This document shows positions 18,964 through 27,010 of a stretch of DNA of 51,581 nt, one piece after another. The stretch comes from an uncultured Christensenellaceae bacterium (GTDB lineage Bacteria > Bacillota > Clostridia > Christensenellales > Borkfalkiaceae): assembly GCA_910588465.1 (NCBI GenBank), contig CAJUOP010000017.1, forward strand, positions 1-51,581, read 5' to 3'. The notes under the pieces are model-generated. The model saw nothing but the letters and a program-made list of their open reading frames with translations. It was not told the origin of the DNA and made no database searches. The position numbers were made by a program, and so were the translations under genes. Position 1 is the stretch's first letter; every line of letters starts with the position of its first letter.

Positions 18964-19920
18964 TTAAAAGATTTTATAGCCCTTTACTTTATAGGCAACG
19001 TAATAGCTCAGCGAGAATACCGCGCAGCTGATCAGCGATTTAAACAGCCCGATCGCCGTACCGAGCGAATACTTTCCGTCGATCAGACCGATCCGATAGG
19101 ACATTGTGTCGAGAATGTCCCCCTCCGCATACACGGACGGATTGTACATGACGAGGATTTGCTCGAAGCCCGCATTCATGATGTTCCCGATATTTAAAAT
19201 CGCGTTGAGCACGATCATGCTCATGAGCCCCGGAAGGGTGATGTGCAGGCACAGCTGCGTGTTGTTCGCCCCGTCTATCTTCGCCGCCTCATACAGCGTG
19301 GGGTCGATATTCGTGATCGCCGCCAGATAAATCACCACCTGATACCCCAGCGTTTTCCAAACGTCTGTGGCGACGACGATCAGCCGGAACCACTGTCCGT
19401 CCTCCATAATGCGGGTGGGGATCATGTTCACGATAATATTGCCCAGCAGCGCCCACGAAAGGAAGTAGGGCAGAAACATGATGGTCTGCACCGTCTTTTT
19501 AACGCGTTGCAGCAAAATTTCGTTGATGAGCAGCGCGAACACGATGGAAAGAACGGTCGTGCTTACGATTTTCGCAAAGGCGATCAGCACCGTGTTATAG
19601 AGCGCCTGCGTAAAGTTGGGGCGGGCGAACAGCGTGGCAAAGTGCTTAAACCCCACCAAAGGCGAATTGAAAAAGCCCTTTGCAATGTTGTAATCCTGAA
19701 ACGCCATAATCACGCCGATCATCGGGACGATCATAAATATCGTGGCAATGATCACCCCCGGCATCAGCATGGAATGAAGCACCAGCTGTTCCTTCCACGC
19801 CCCGCGCCTCTTGCCCGTTTGCGGCGATTTGCCACATTCTTTTTCTGGAATTTCCGTCATCTCGGCGGTCTCTGCGTTCACAGCTTCGTCCGCCGATAGG
19901 TTTCCGAAAATTTTATCCAT
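18964..19920 (-). CDS. Carbohydrate ABC transporter permease (LplB-like)
   Basis: 318 residues. A cytoplasmic N-terminal extension (about 1-45, acidic then basic) precedes six helices. The EAA loop reads YEAAKIDGANNTQLCLHITL (about 206-225). The MIVPMIGVIMAFQDYN stretch and the family's C-terminal KVKGYKIF are typical of LplB-type permeases that pair with LplC. AAGGAG precedes the ATG, and the gap to the binding-protein gene is 13 bases. It should form the membrane channel together with the product of 18012-18950. Confidence 0.93.
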   Translation of the reverse strand: MDKIFGNLSADEAVNAETAEMTEIPEKECGKSPQTGKRRGAWKEQLVLHSMLMPGVIIATIFMIVPMIGVIMAFQDYNIAKGFFNSPLVGFKHFATLFARPNFTQALYNTVLIAFAKIVSTTVLSIVFALLINEILLQRVKKTVQTIMFLPYFLSWALLGNIIVNMIPTRIMEDGQWFRLIVVATDVWKTLGYQVVIYLAAITNIDPTLYEAAKIDGANNTQLCLHITLPGLMSMIVLNAILNIGNIMNAGFEQILVMYNPSVYAEGDILDTMSYRIGLIDGKYSLGTAIGLFKSLISCAVFSLSYYVAYKVKGYKIF

Positions 19921-19933
19921 AAATTTCTCCTTA

Positions 19934-21949
19934 TCAATCGAAGGCGTGCATTGCCGTATACCAGGCGTTCACCTGTTTTACAATCGTTTCTCCGCCGTTC
20001 CTGTTATAGTCCTCCGCGAACGCGGTAAACTCCGTAAGCGCCGATTTTCCCGTAATCATTTTCGTAAAATAAGTGCTCGTCTGCGTGGTAATATAGTCGC
20101 CGAAGTCGCTCATCGAGGAGAGCGCGGTGCCGTAAAATTCGTCGTACTTCGCCTGCTTTTTGCCCTCCGCCAAATCGACGACGTAAGCGTAGCTGCCGTT
20201 TTCGTCGATCATTTCGTGATAGATGCCCCAGCCCTTTTTCTCGTCCGCCGTCATGTTCTTGGCGGAGATCCCGCGCTTGTACGCCACAAAGTAAGGATAG
20301 CCGTCGGCAAAGTGCAAGATCTTTTCGCGGTTTCTGAGCGTATCGAACGCCGCCGTAAGCTCCTCGTCCGCATAAATCGTCTGTAAAACCGAACGTTTCA
20401 GGCAATAGAAGCTTCCCTTCTCCGCCGCGCTGATCTTGTAAATTTTCTCGCCCTGCGCCGTAAACGAATCGATCTGCGCCTGCGTGAGCACCTCGTACAG
20501 CCCGTCTTTGAACGTTTCGCGGTCGTTGAGCCCGCCCGCCTGACCGTCTTTGTAAAGGCGGTTGAACACCGACTGCACGCGCTTGTATTCCTCGGCGGAA
20601 GCCATGCCGTCCCAAATCTTTACGGGCACGAACTGATAGTAAAAGCCGTTGGACGGAAGCACGCCGCTGCCGTAGAGCTGCTCTGCGCTGTCGTTATAGT
20701 AAATATCGTAAAAGAGATTGATGAGCTTTGCCGCCGCCTCGGGGTGCGCGCACTTCGAGGACACCAAGTTGTATCCCGAAATGAGCATGGCGTCCACCAC
20801 GGGCAGGCTTTCCTTTCCGCCGTAAGAGGGCAAATCGACCCACACCCAATCGGCGCCCTTCACCGAAGAGGACGATACCGCCGAACCCAGCGCGTCCTTA
20901 GGCAGCCACCACTCGCCGAACACCATTCCCACGTAACCCGCCGAAACGAAAGACTGCACCTGCGCCGCGGTGTTGGTGGTAAACTCTGCGTCTAAAACTC
21001 CCTTTTGATACATGGTGCGCATGGTCTCCACCGCCGCCTTCGCCTCGGGCGAGGTGTTGGAGCTGTAAAGCTGTCCGTCCTCTCCCATAAAGAAGGAGCC
21101 GAGCGAAGCGCCGTGCGCGTTGAACAAGCCCTCCGCGGAATACGAACCCGCGTACGTGATATCCTTGTGCATGGAGAACGGAATCACATTGTTGGCGGAA
21201 ATGCCCGTCGCTGCGGCAATCTCGTTCTTATGCGCCAGAAAAGCCTCGCCCACGGCGATCATTTCTTCGACCGTCGTCGGCGCTTCCACGCCTGCAATTT
21301 CCAGCCAATCCTTTCTCAGATACAGCCGCTGCGCCGTCGTATATTTGTTCGTCTGCTGCGGAAGCGCATACAGCTTCCCCTCTTTCATGCAGGCGGTGAT
21401 CAGCTCTGGCATATATTCCTGATAGTTGACGAGCAGGTTGTCGTTCAGCATATAGTAAGCGTCCGTAAGGTCCGCCAGCATATCGCTGTCGCGCAGGGTC
21501 GTGAACATCTCCGCGGAATTGGTAAAGAACATATCGGGCATATCGTTCGCCGCGATGGCAAGATTCAGCTTCTGCTCGTAAACGGTGCTTGCGGCGACCG
21601 TTTTATATTGCAGCTTAATACCCAGCACGTCCTCCGCTATCTTATTAAAGGTCTGGTTATAGGGCGTGGTACCCACCTTTACGTCCGCTTCCAGATCGTA
21701 CTGAATGACGCCCACCGTAATCGTTACGGGCTGGTCGTATTTTTTCATCGTGGGATATACCGCGCGATACGCGGCGTTTTGCGCGGGATCCTCCTCCGCG
21801 GATTTAAACTCCACCGAGGGCGCCGCCAGCGTGCCGGGGTCTATCGCCTCGTAATCGTAATTTCCGTAAGGTCCGCACGCGGCAAGCGACCCGCAAAGCA
21901 TCACAAGCCCCATCGCACAGCCGAATCCCGCCGTTAATTTTCTCTTCAT
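19934..21949 (-). CDS. Extracellular sugar-binding lipoprotein of the ABC transporter (LplA-like)
   Basis: 671 residues, longer than classical family-1 binding proteins (about 400-450) and close to the LplA/YtcQ group. The lipobox is SLAAC (Cys25). Recognisable stretches are the N-terminal TITVGVIQYDLE, DMPDMFFTNSAEMFTTL and YALPQQTNKYTTAQRLYLRKDWL. It should capture an oligosaccharide and hand it to the two permeases. GGGAGG lies before the ATG. It is preceded by the GH114-like gene at 37 bases, consistent with one operon. The ligand cannot be read from the sequence; the neighbouring hydrolase suggests an aminosugar oligomer. Confidence 0.92.
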   Translation of the reverse strand: MKRKLTAGFGCAMGLVMLCGSLAACGPYGNYDYEAIDPGTLAAPSVEFKSAEEDPAQNAAYRAVYPTMKKYDQPVTITVGVIQYDLEADVKVGTTPYNQTFNKIAEDVLGIKLQYKTVAASTVYEQKLNLAIAANDMPDMFFTNSAEMFTTLRDSDMLADLTDAYYMLNDNLLVNYQEYMPELITACMKEGKLYALPQQTNKYTTAQRLYLRKDWLEIAGVEAPTTVEEMIAVGEAFLAHKNEIAAATGISANNVIPFSMHKDITYAGSYSAEGLFNAHGASLGSFFMGEDGQLYSSNTSPEAKAAVETMRTMYQKGVLDAEFTTNTAAQVQSFVSAGYVGMVFGEWWLPKDALGSAVSSSSVKGADWVWVDLPSYGGKESLPVVDAMLISGYNLVSSKCAHPEAAAKLINLFYDIYYNDSAEQLYGSGVLPSNGFYYQFVPVKIWDGMASAEEYKRVQSVFNRLYKDGQAGGLNDRETFKDGLYEVLTQAQIDSFTAQGEKIYKISAAEKGSFYCLKRSVLQTIYADEELTAAFDTLRNREKILHFADGYPYFVAYKRGISAKNMTADEKKGWGIYHEMIDENGSYAYVVDLAEGKKQAKYDEFYGTALSSMSDFGDYITTQTSTYFTKMITGKSALTEFTAFAEDYNRNGGETIVKQVNAWYTAMHAFD

Positions 21950-21986
21950 TTTAAATCCTCCCTATCCGTATTCGGTAATTTTAATA

Positions 21987-23588
21987 TCAACGATAAATTT
22001 CTACTTCGCTTACCCACATAATCCCCGAGAACGTGGTGGTCGCGCCGTCCGTTCTCGAAGAGGTCGCGTCTCCCATATTCTTGGGCTGTACGACGCGGAT
22101 GCGATCGGTCTTGACAGCCGCGAACTCGAACGTCGTGCTCTGCTGCTGCACCAGATATTCGCTGCCGTTTTTCCAGGAATAGGTCGCGCCCTCGATTTTT
22201 TTCCACTCGCCGTCGATATACGCTTCCACGTAAGCCTCGCGCGCCGAATAAATCGTGGGAGTGCCCATACCGTCCGCGCCCCAATACACGACCACCTTGG
22301 AGATGCTCTGCTCCGTATCGAACGCAAACTGAATCCAGTGGTCCTTGGCAGGATTGTTTTCGCTTGCCCAAGCCTCCGTCGCCCAGTTGTTCTGGTTGTG
22401 ATTTTCCGCCGTCGCATAGAAGCCGTCGTTCAGCGGCTTCGCGCCCGAATAGCCCACGAACGTGGAATCTACCGTAACCGTACACAGCCCGTTGCCCTCG
22501 TAGGCAAGGTTGTTCTCGCTTGTGTCGCCGTTGGTGGTCACGTTTACGTCGGTATCCACCATATATTTCAGCGCAAGCTCCCCGCGCGGTACGGTGGGCT
22601 TGATCCCCGGATTCGGGCAGACGTCCAGCTGGCGCGAATAGGTCGCGTAAGGGATAAAATCGAACTGCCAGGCGGCGTTATATACGCCCTGCGGCATATA
22701 CGAATATTCCTGCGCGTTTACGTATTCGAGGCAGAACACGGGCATATAATCGTACCGCCGCGCGCGGTTTATGATATTCGAAGCGATCGAATAGTTATAT
22801 TCCATCTCGTCCGCATTTCTGTCGATAAAGTATTTCAGCGATTCGCTGTACGTTGTGGAAAAGCTCTCGAACATGATGCCGTCCACGTACTGCGAAACGT
22901 AGGGATATACGTTAAAGCCGCGGTTTGCGATCAGCTTGGCTTCGGGGAACGTCTGATCGAGCTTTTTCACAAGGTCCACCATGCCGCCCATCGTGGAGGG
23001 CACGACGGACACGGTATCCAGCGTGTCGAGGAACAGCCCGTCTACGCCGTAATCCATGATCGTTTCGGCTTTGGCAAGGACGGACTTCTGCCAGACGGGA
23101 TTGCCCGCGTCTACGAAGTAAGACCCCCAGGAGCCGTTCACCTTGGGCGCGCCGTTCTCGTAAATATAATAGGACGCGTAGCCGTTTTCGCCCAAGCCGT
23201 CGCCCGTATGAAGCGAATCGTCCTCGCCGATCGTGATATAGGCGATCACGTACGTTCCGTTCGCCTGCAGCTCCGCAACGAGCGACTTTGCGTTTTCGTC
23301 CGTAAACAGGCTCGTGCTGTGAATGATCGCCACGTCGAACTGCTTTAACGCCTCCATCGCCGTGACGGTCTCGCCCCCCATTACGGGCGTTTCCTCCGCG
23401 TTTCCGGAAAGCGAACCGTAATAGCAGGTGAACGAATCCACGTCGATCCATTCCTTTTTCTCTCCCGCGACCTTTCCCACCGTAGGGCGGGAAAAAATAC
23501 TGCCCTTCGTGCCGTTGCAGCCTGCGAACGATAATCCCACCGCAGCGATCAGCGGCAACGCCATCAATCGGCAAAACGCCTTTTTCAT
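21987..23588 (-). CDS. GH114-like glycosidase lipoprotein with C-terminal discoidin-like domain
   Basis: 533 residues. The lipobox is SFAGC (Cys23). Residues about 45-300 form a TIM barrel related to GH114 and TM1410-like proteins: WIDVDSFTCYYGS, VIAYITIGEDDS, GSWGSYFVDAGNPVWQ, YGVDGLFLDTLDTV and KLIANRGFNVYPYV. The acidic residues of GLFLDTLDT are the expected catalytic region. Residues about 350-533 look like an F5/8-type-C (discoidin, CBM32-like) domain with NHNQNNWATEAWASEN and HWIQFAFDTEQSISKVVVYW. Characterised GH114 enzymes are endo-alpha-1,4-polygalactosaminidases, but many relatives lack shown activity. GGAGG precedes the ATG. The inferred role is trimming of the polymer outside the cell before uptake. 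Confidence 0.85.
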   Translation of the reverse strand: MKKAFCRLMALPLIAAVGLSFAGCNGTKGSIFSRPTVGKVAGEKKEWIDVDSFTCYYGSLSGNAEETPVMGGETVTAMEALKQFDVAIIHSTSLFTDENAKSLVAELQANGTYVIAYITIGEDDSLHTGDGLGENGYASYYIYENGAPKVNGSWGSYFVDAGNPVWQKSVLAKAETIMDYGVDGLFLDTLDTVSVVPSTMGGMVDLVKKLDQTFPEAKLIANRGFNVYPYVSQYVDGIMFESFSTTYSESLKYFIDRNADEMEYNYSIASNIINRARRYDYMPVFCLEYVNAQEYSYMPQGVYNAAWQFDFIPYATYSRQLDVCPNPGIKPTVPRGELALKYMVDTDVNVTTNGDTSENNLAYEGNGLCTVTVDSTFVGYSGAKPLNDGFYATAENHNQNNWATEAWASENNPAKDHWIQFAFDTEQSISKVVVYWGADGMGTPTIYSAREAYVEAYIDGEWKKIEGATYSWKNGSEYLVQQQSTTFEFAAVKTDRIRVVQPKNMGDATSSRTDGATTTFSGIMWVSEVEIYR

Positions 23589-23640
23589 ATTGTTACGACC
23601 TCCGTATTTTTATTTTGAATCCCTTTCCGTTAATTGTTTT

Positions 23641-23686
23641 TTATCGTGCAGAATCCTTTCTGCACGATAACGGGGCGCGCCCCGTT
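23641..23686. other. Two adjacent perfect hairpins between operon genes
   Basis: TTATCGTGCAG pairs with CTGCACGATAA around eight bases (23641-23670). It is joined to an 18-bp perfect palindrome, AACGGGGCGCGCCCCGTT (23669-23686). Neither has a T run on the minus strand, so these are not obvious terminators. They could set the ratio of the oxidoreductase to the downstream transport genes by RNA processing or stability. Confidence 0.6.
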
Positions 23687-23719
23687 AAGATTTTATAATC
23701 GCCGTTTTGTCCGAGACGG

Positions 23720-25006
23720 TCAGCCCGCGGTCTTGCTGCGGGCGAACTCCGCCATATCTATCTTTGCTCCGCCGTTTTTCCGCGATTCCTCTGCGGCAAA
23801 CGCGATCAGGTGCGAGGCGATCGCGTCGTCCACGGTCGAGCCCGCGCACGTTTTCGCGTCGAGCGCGTCGAACATTTCCGTCATCATGTGGTTGTCTCCG
23901 CCGCCGTGCCCGGACAGATCGTCGGTAAGCTTTGTAATGTCGTAAACGGTGCTTTCTCCCCCGAACGGGGTAACGGTCACCAGATTCAGCCGCTGGTCCG
24001 CCACGATTTCTCCGAGCGTCCCCATCACCTTTAATTCGCGGTAGTTATAGGCGGTAAAGCCCGTCATGGTAAGCGAAACGGTGATATCGTCCTGCATCTG
24101 CATATTTACGATCTGATGATCGACCACATTGTTATCGCAGCGGAACACGCACCGCCCGTAAGGTCCCTTCCTCATTGCCTCCAAAAGCAGCTCTTCCGTG
24201 GGATTCTCCGCCAGAATGTCGCAGGGCCAACCGTTGTTGCCGCTTCTTAGCCCGATCTCTTTATGGTCGAGATAAACGTTCGGCGCACTGTAGGGGCAGG
24301 TTTTAACGTAGCGGCAATCAAGGCAGCGTTCCGCGCTTCCCTCGGGCGCATTGCTCTCTTTAAAATATTTCAGCGATCCCACCGAGGAGACGGAAATACA
24401 CTCCTTATCCAGCAACCAGCAAAGAATATTAAAATCGTGACAGCATTTTTGCAGGATCATGGGAGATTCGATCTTGTCGTTCCGCCAATTCCCCCGCACA
24501 AAGCTGTGCGCCTGATGCCAATAGCCTACGTTTTCCGTCGCGTTTACGGTAACGGGCTCCCCGATGACGCCGCTACGGATAATTTCCCTGATCTTGCGGA
24601 AAAACGCCGTATATTGCAGCACGTGGCAGACCGTGACCGTTCTTCCCGCCCTGTGCGCCGCTTCGCGTATCTCGATGCAGTCGGACGCCGTTACCGCGAC
24701 GGGCTTTTCAAGGAGGAGGTCGTAGCCCAGCTCCAACGCTTTTACCGCGTGGTCGCGGTGCTGTCTGTCCTGCGTTGCGATAATTAAAACGTCCGCAAGC
24801 TTTTCCCGCGCCAAAAGACTTTCCGCGCTGTCGAAGCAGCGTTCCTCGGGCACGTTGTATTTTTCTTTGGCATAATTCACCTTGCGCCCGTCGATATCGG
24901 CGATCGCCGTTATTTTCATTCGCTCGGGGAACTTCTCCTGATATTTGGCGTAAGTATGCAATCCTCTTCCGCCCAAGCCCGCAATCGCAACCGTATACTG
25001 TTTCAC
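23720..25006 (-). CDS. Gfo/Idh/MocA-family oxidoreductase
   Basis: 428 residues. The N-terminal Rossmann fold begins VAIAGLGGRGLHTY and is followed by IADID and the family's LLEKPVAVTASD (about 98-109). The C-terminal alpha/beta domain includes HDFNILCWLLD. A Cys cluster, CLDCRYVKTCPYS, with more Cys at CDIL and CVFRC, could bind a metal or be structural; it occurs in a subset of the family. The enzyme should be cytosolic and act on a sugar or sugar derivative with NAD(P). It is the first gene of the glycan locus, transcribed from a promoter at 25057-25085 next to the divergent LacI gene. Its substrate is presumably the imported sugar. Confidence 0.9.
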   Translation of the reverse strand: MKQYTVAIAGLGGRGLHTYAKYQEKFPERMKITAIADIDGRKVNYAKEKYNVPEERCFDSAESLLAREKLADVLIIATQDRQHRDHAVKALELGYDLLLEKPVAVTASDCIEIREAAHRAGRTVTVCHVLQYTAFFRKIREIIRSGVIGEPVTVNATENVGYWHQAHSFVRGNWRNDKIESPMILQKCCHDFNILCWLLDKECISVSSVGSLKYFKESNAPEGSAERCLDCRYVKTCPYSAPNVYLDHKEIGLRSGNNGWPCDILAENPTEELLLEAMRKGPYGRCVFRCDNNVVDHQIVNMQMQDDITVSLTMTGFTAYNYRELKVMGTLGEIVADQRLNLVTVTPFGGESTVYDITKLTDDLSGHGGGDNHMMTEMFDALDAKTCAGSTVDDAIASHLIAFAAEESRKNGGAKIDMAEFARSKTAG

Positions 25007-25056
25007 AAGAGCACCTCTGTATTTTGTGAAGAATTTACATTTTTATATGTGAAAGT

Positions 25057-25085
25057 ATCATAGCACAGTTTTTTTATGCTGTCAA
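25057..25085 (-). promoter_or_regulatory. Promoter of the glycan locus
   Basis: Minus-strand -35 TTGACA (25080-25085), 17-base spacer, -10 TATGAT (25057-25062). The leader to the ATG at 25006 is about 45 bases. Confidence 0.8.
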
Positions 25086-25106
25086 TAGTTTTTATGAAAA
25101 TATTTT

Positions 25107-25127
25107 GTTTACCAACTTTGTTTACCA
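25107..25127. promoter_or_regulatory. Two direct GTTTACCA sites, candidate LacI-family operators
   Basis: GTTTACCA occurs at 25107-25114 and 25120-25127, with starts 13 bases apart, just upstream of the glycan-locus -35. A third copy is at 25225-25232. The match to LacI-type half-sites and the adjacent regulator gene suggest autoregulation plus control of the locus. Confidence 0.5.
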
Positions 25128-25223
25128 GCATTTTTTTTGATTTTTACGCTATTTTCCCAAATAAATCGTGAAAGCAAGCCATTACGTCATTTGTTGATAA
25201 CATTTACTAAATAAATTTTATTT

Positions 25224-25236
25224 TGTTTACCAAACA
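25224..25236. promoter_or_regulatory. Candidate operator at the LacI-gene promoter
   Basis: TGTTT-ACC-AAACA is an imperfect dyad containing the third GTTTACCA. It ends two bases before the -35 box of the regulator gene. Confidence 0.5.
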
Positions 25237-25238
25237 TA

Positions 25239-25267
25239 TTGACAAATAATCCCGTTTTTGTTATAAT
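25239..25267 (+). promoter_or_regulatory. Promoter of the LacI-family regulator gene
   Basis: -35 TTGACA (25239-25244), 17-base spacer, -10 TATAAT (25262-25267): a consensus sigma-A promoter. Confidence 0.9.
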
Positions 25268-25299
25268 ATATGAAAAAAATTCGAAGGAAGTAAATTAAA

Positions 25300-26310
25300 A
25301 TGGCAAACATTCGGGAAGTCGCCCTTCTCGCGGGCGTTTCGATCGCGTCCGTTTCGCGCATCCTCAGCCTGGACCCGAGCTACCGCGTTACGCTGGAAAC
25401 GCGGGAAAAGGTGCTGAACGCCGCCGCGCAGCTCGGTTACAAACCCAAGACGAATTACCGCAAACGCCGCCCCGCCGAAAAAATCACCATCGGCTGCATT
25501 TCCCGAAAGACGGTGGAATTTACCACGGACAGCTATTACGTAAAAATATTAAACAGCGCGCAGGAATACCTCAAACGGCAGAATTACGACATCGACTTTG
25601 TGTTGTCCCAGTTCGATATCATGAACGAGGACTCCCTTTCCGCGCTGCTTTCCCATCCGCCGAAGGGGCTTATCCTCATGGATCATCCGGACGATAAAAC
25701 CATGCAGTTCCTTTCCTCGAAGATAAAATACATCGTGGGAATAGATTCGGGACAGCCGACGATCGACAACGTGTGCTACGACCGCTTCGAGGCGGGCTGC
25801 CGCGCCATGCGCTATCTGTTGGACAAGGGGCATAAGGACATCGCCTATATCGGCGCGCATATCTCCGAAAACGTTACCAACATCGGTCGGTGCGAAGCGT
25901 ATCTCAGAATGATGAGACAGGCGGGACTTACGGTCGATCCGGAATGGATCATAGACAGCAAGTGGCACCGCGGCGTTTGCTACGAGCGCACGATCGAGCT
26001 GATGAGCCGCGAAAAGCGCCCCACCGCGCTCTTTGTTTGCAGCGACCACATGGCGATCGCCGCCATGTCCGCCCTGCACTCGCTCGGCATTTCCGTCCCT
26101 AAGGAAATTTCCGTAATCGGAATTTCCGATATCGAGGATTCCCGCTATCTTACGCCCCCGCTCACGACGGTATCGGTGCCGCAGACGGAGATCGGGGAAG
26201 TCGCGGCGGAAATTTTATTGCAGCGGATCCGGGGAGACCGCACGCTGCCCAAACGCATCATCGTCCCCACGGAGCTTGTGGAGCGCAGCTCGGTGGCGCC
26301 GTTGCTTTAA
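25300..26310 (+). CDS. LacI-family transcriptional regulator
   Basis: 336 residues. The N-terminal helix-turn-helix and hinge (ANIREVALLAGVSIASVSRI, then YRVTLETREKVLNAA and LGYKPK) are complete. The periplasmic-binding-protein-like effector domain runs from about 65 to the end, with ALFVCSDHMAIAAMSALHSL and ISVIGISDIEDSRYLTPPLT. It should bind a sugar and release or hold DNA in the shared promoter region. GAAGGAAG lies before the ATG. The gene is divergent from the glycan locus, which is the usual position for a local regulator. A GC-rich hairpin follows the stop. Confidence 0.95.
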   Translation: MANIREVALLAGVSIASVSRILSLDPSYRVTLETREKVLNAAAQLGYKPKTNYRKRRPAEKITIGCISRKTVEFTTDSYYVKILNSAQEYLKRQNYDIDFVLSQFDIMNEDSLSALLSHPPKGLILMDHPDDKTMQFLSSKIKYIVGIDSGQPTIDNVCYDRFEAGCRAMRYLLDKGHKDIAYIGAHISENVTNIGRCEAYLRMMRQAGLTVDPEWIIDSKWHRGVCYERTIELMSREKRPTALFVCSDHMAIAAMSALHSLGISVPKEISVIGISDIEDSRYLTPPLTTVSVPQTEIGEVAAEILLQRIRGDRTLPKRIIVPTELVERSSVAPLL

Positions 26311-26315
26311 AACGC

Positions 26316-26349
26316 GTTGCGCGGCTGCACATGTGCGCAGCCGCGCAAC
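26316..26349 (+). terminator. Strong hairpin after the LacI-family gene (short hairpin repeat, copy 2)
   Basis: GTTGCGCGGCTGC pairs perfectly with GCAGCCGCGCAAC over 13 bp with an eight-base loop. The tract after it is only TTATCATTTG, so termination may be partial. Positions 26318-26340 repeat 10968-10990. Confidence 0.55.
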
Positions 26350-26413
26350 GTTATCATTTGAAATTTTTTTCCAATTCGCCCAAAAATATTGTCCGTAAAT
26401 TCACGATTTAGGG

Positions 26414-26442
26414 TTGAATTATAATAAAGTTTATGATATAAT
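26414..26442 (+). promoter_or_regulatory. hydCBA promoter
   Basis: -35 TTGAAT (26414-26419), 17-base spacer, -10 TATAAT (26437-26442). The leader to the ATG at 26516 is about 65 bases and contains a small TCTTTA-TCG-TAAAGA hairpin at 26461-26475. Confidence 0.75.
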
Positions 26443-26515
26443 TATGGAATGGTCGTTAAATCTTTATCGTAAAGATAGGACAAAAGAGAAAGAGGTAAAT
26501 ATAAGGAGGTTGTCT

Positions 26516-27010
26516 ATGGAACATTGTGCAGCGTGCGGAACGCCGGAACAGCAGAAAAAGCTGAAAGCCGTTATCGAAAGCTCGCGGAGCACTCCGGGTT
26601 GCCTGATGCACATTTTACAGGAAGCGCAGGCGATTTACGGATTTCTGCCCATCGAGGTGCAGAAGATCATTGCGGAGGGTTTGGGAATTTCCCTTTCGGA
26701 AGTTTACGGGGTGGTTACGTTCTACTCCCAGTTCTCGTTAAAACCCAAGGGAAAATACCGCATCAGCGTCTGTCTGGGAACCGCTTGCTACGTAAAAGGT
26801 TCGGACAAGATTCTCGAAGAGATCGAAAAACAGCTGGGCATCAAGTGCGGCGAATGCACCGAGGACGGGCTGTTCTCAATCGACAGCTGCCGTTGCGTGG
26901 GCGCGTGCGGGCTTGCTCCCGTGCTTATGGTAAATGACGAGGTTTACGGCAAACTCACGCCCGATATGGTGAAAGGAATTCTCGATTCTTATAAGGGGGA
27001 AAACAAATGA
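26516..27010 (+). CDS. hydC: NuoE-like subunit of the bifurcating [FeFe]-hydrogenase (HydC)
   Basis: 164 residues. The ATG at 26516 is chosen over upstream in-frame starts because AGGAGG lies six bases before it. The thioredoxin-like [2Fe-2S] domain has the ligand pairs CLGTAC (about 86-91) and CRCVGAC (about 124-130). Helical VQKIIAEGLGISLSEVYGVVTFYSQF is typical of the NuoE family. It is the small electron-transfer subunit that works with HydB and HydA. Its stop overlaps the hydB start (ATGA), so the two are translationally coupled. Confidence 0.93.
   Translation: MEHCAACGTPEQQKKLKAVIESSRSTPGCLMHILQEAQAIYGFLPIEVQKIIAEGLGISLSEVYGVVTFYSQFSLKPKGKYRISVCLGTACYVKGSDKILEEIEKQLGIKCGECTEDGLFSIDSCRCVGACGLAPVLMVNDEVYGKLTPDMVKGILDSYKGENK

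Noticed and set aside
22338..23348. 336-codon plus-strand frame
   Set aside because: It is antisense to the GH114-like gene, whose motifs, lipobox and ribosome site are clear.
23641..23670. Rho-independent terminator after the Gfo/Idh gene
   Set aside because: The stem is perfect, but the coding (minus) strand is followed by A, not T, so it is reported only as a hairpin.
26414..26515. 34-residue N-terminal extension of HydC
   Set aside because: This stretch contains the promoter itself. The AGGAGG site decides for the ATG at 26516.
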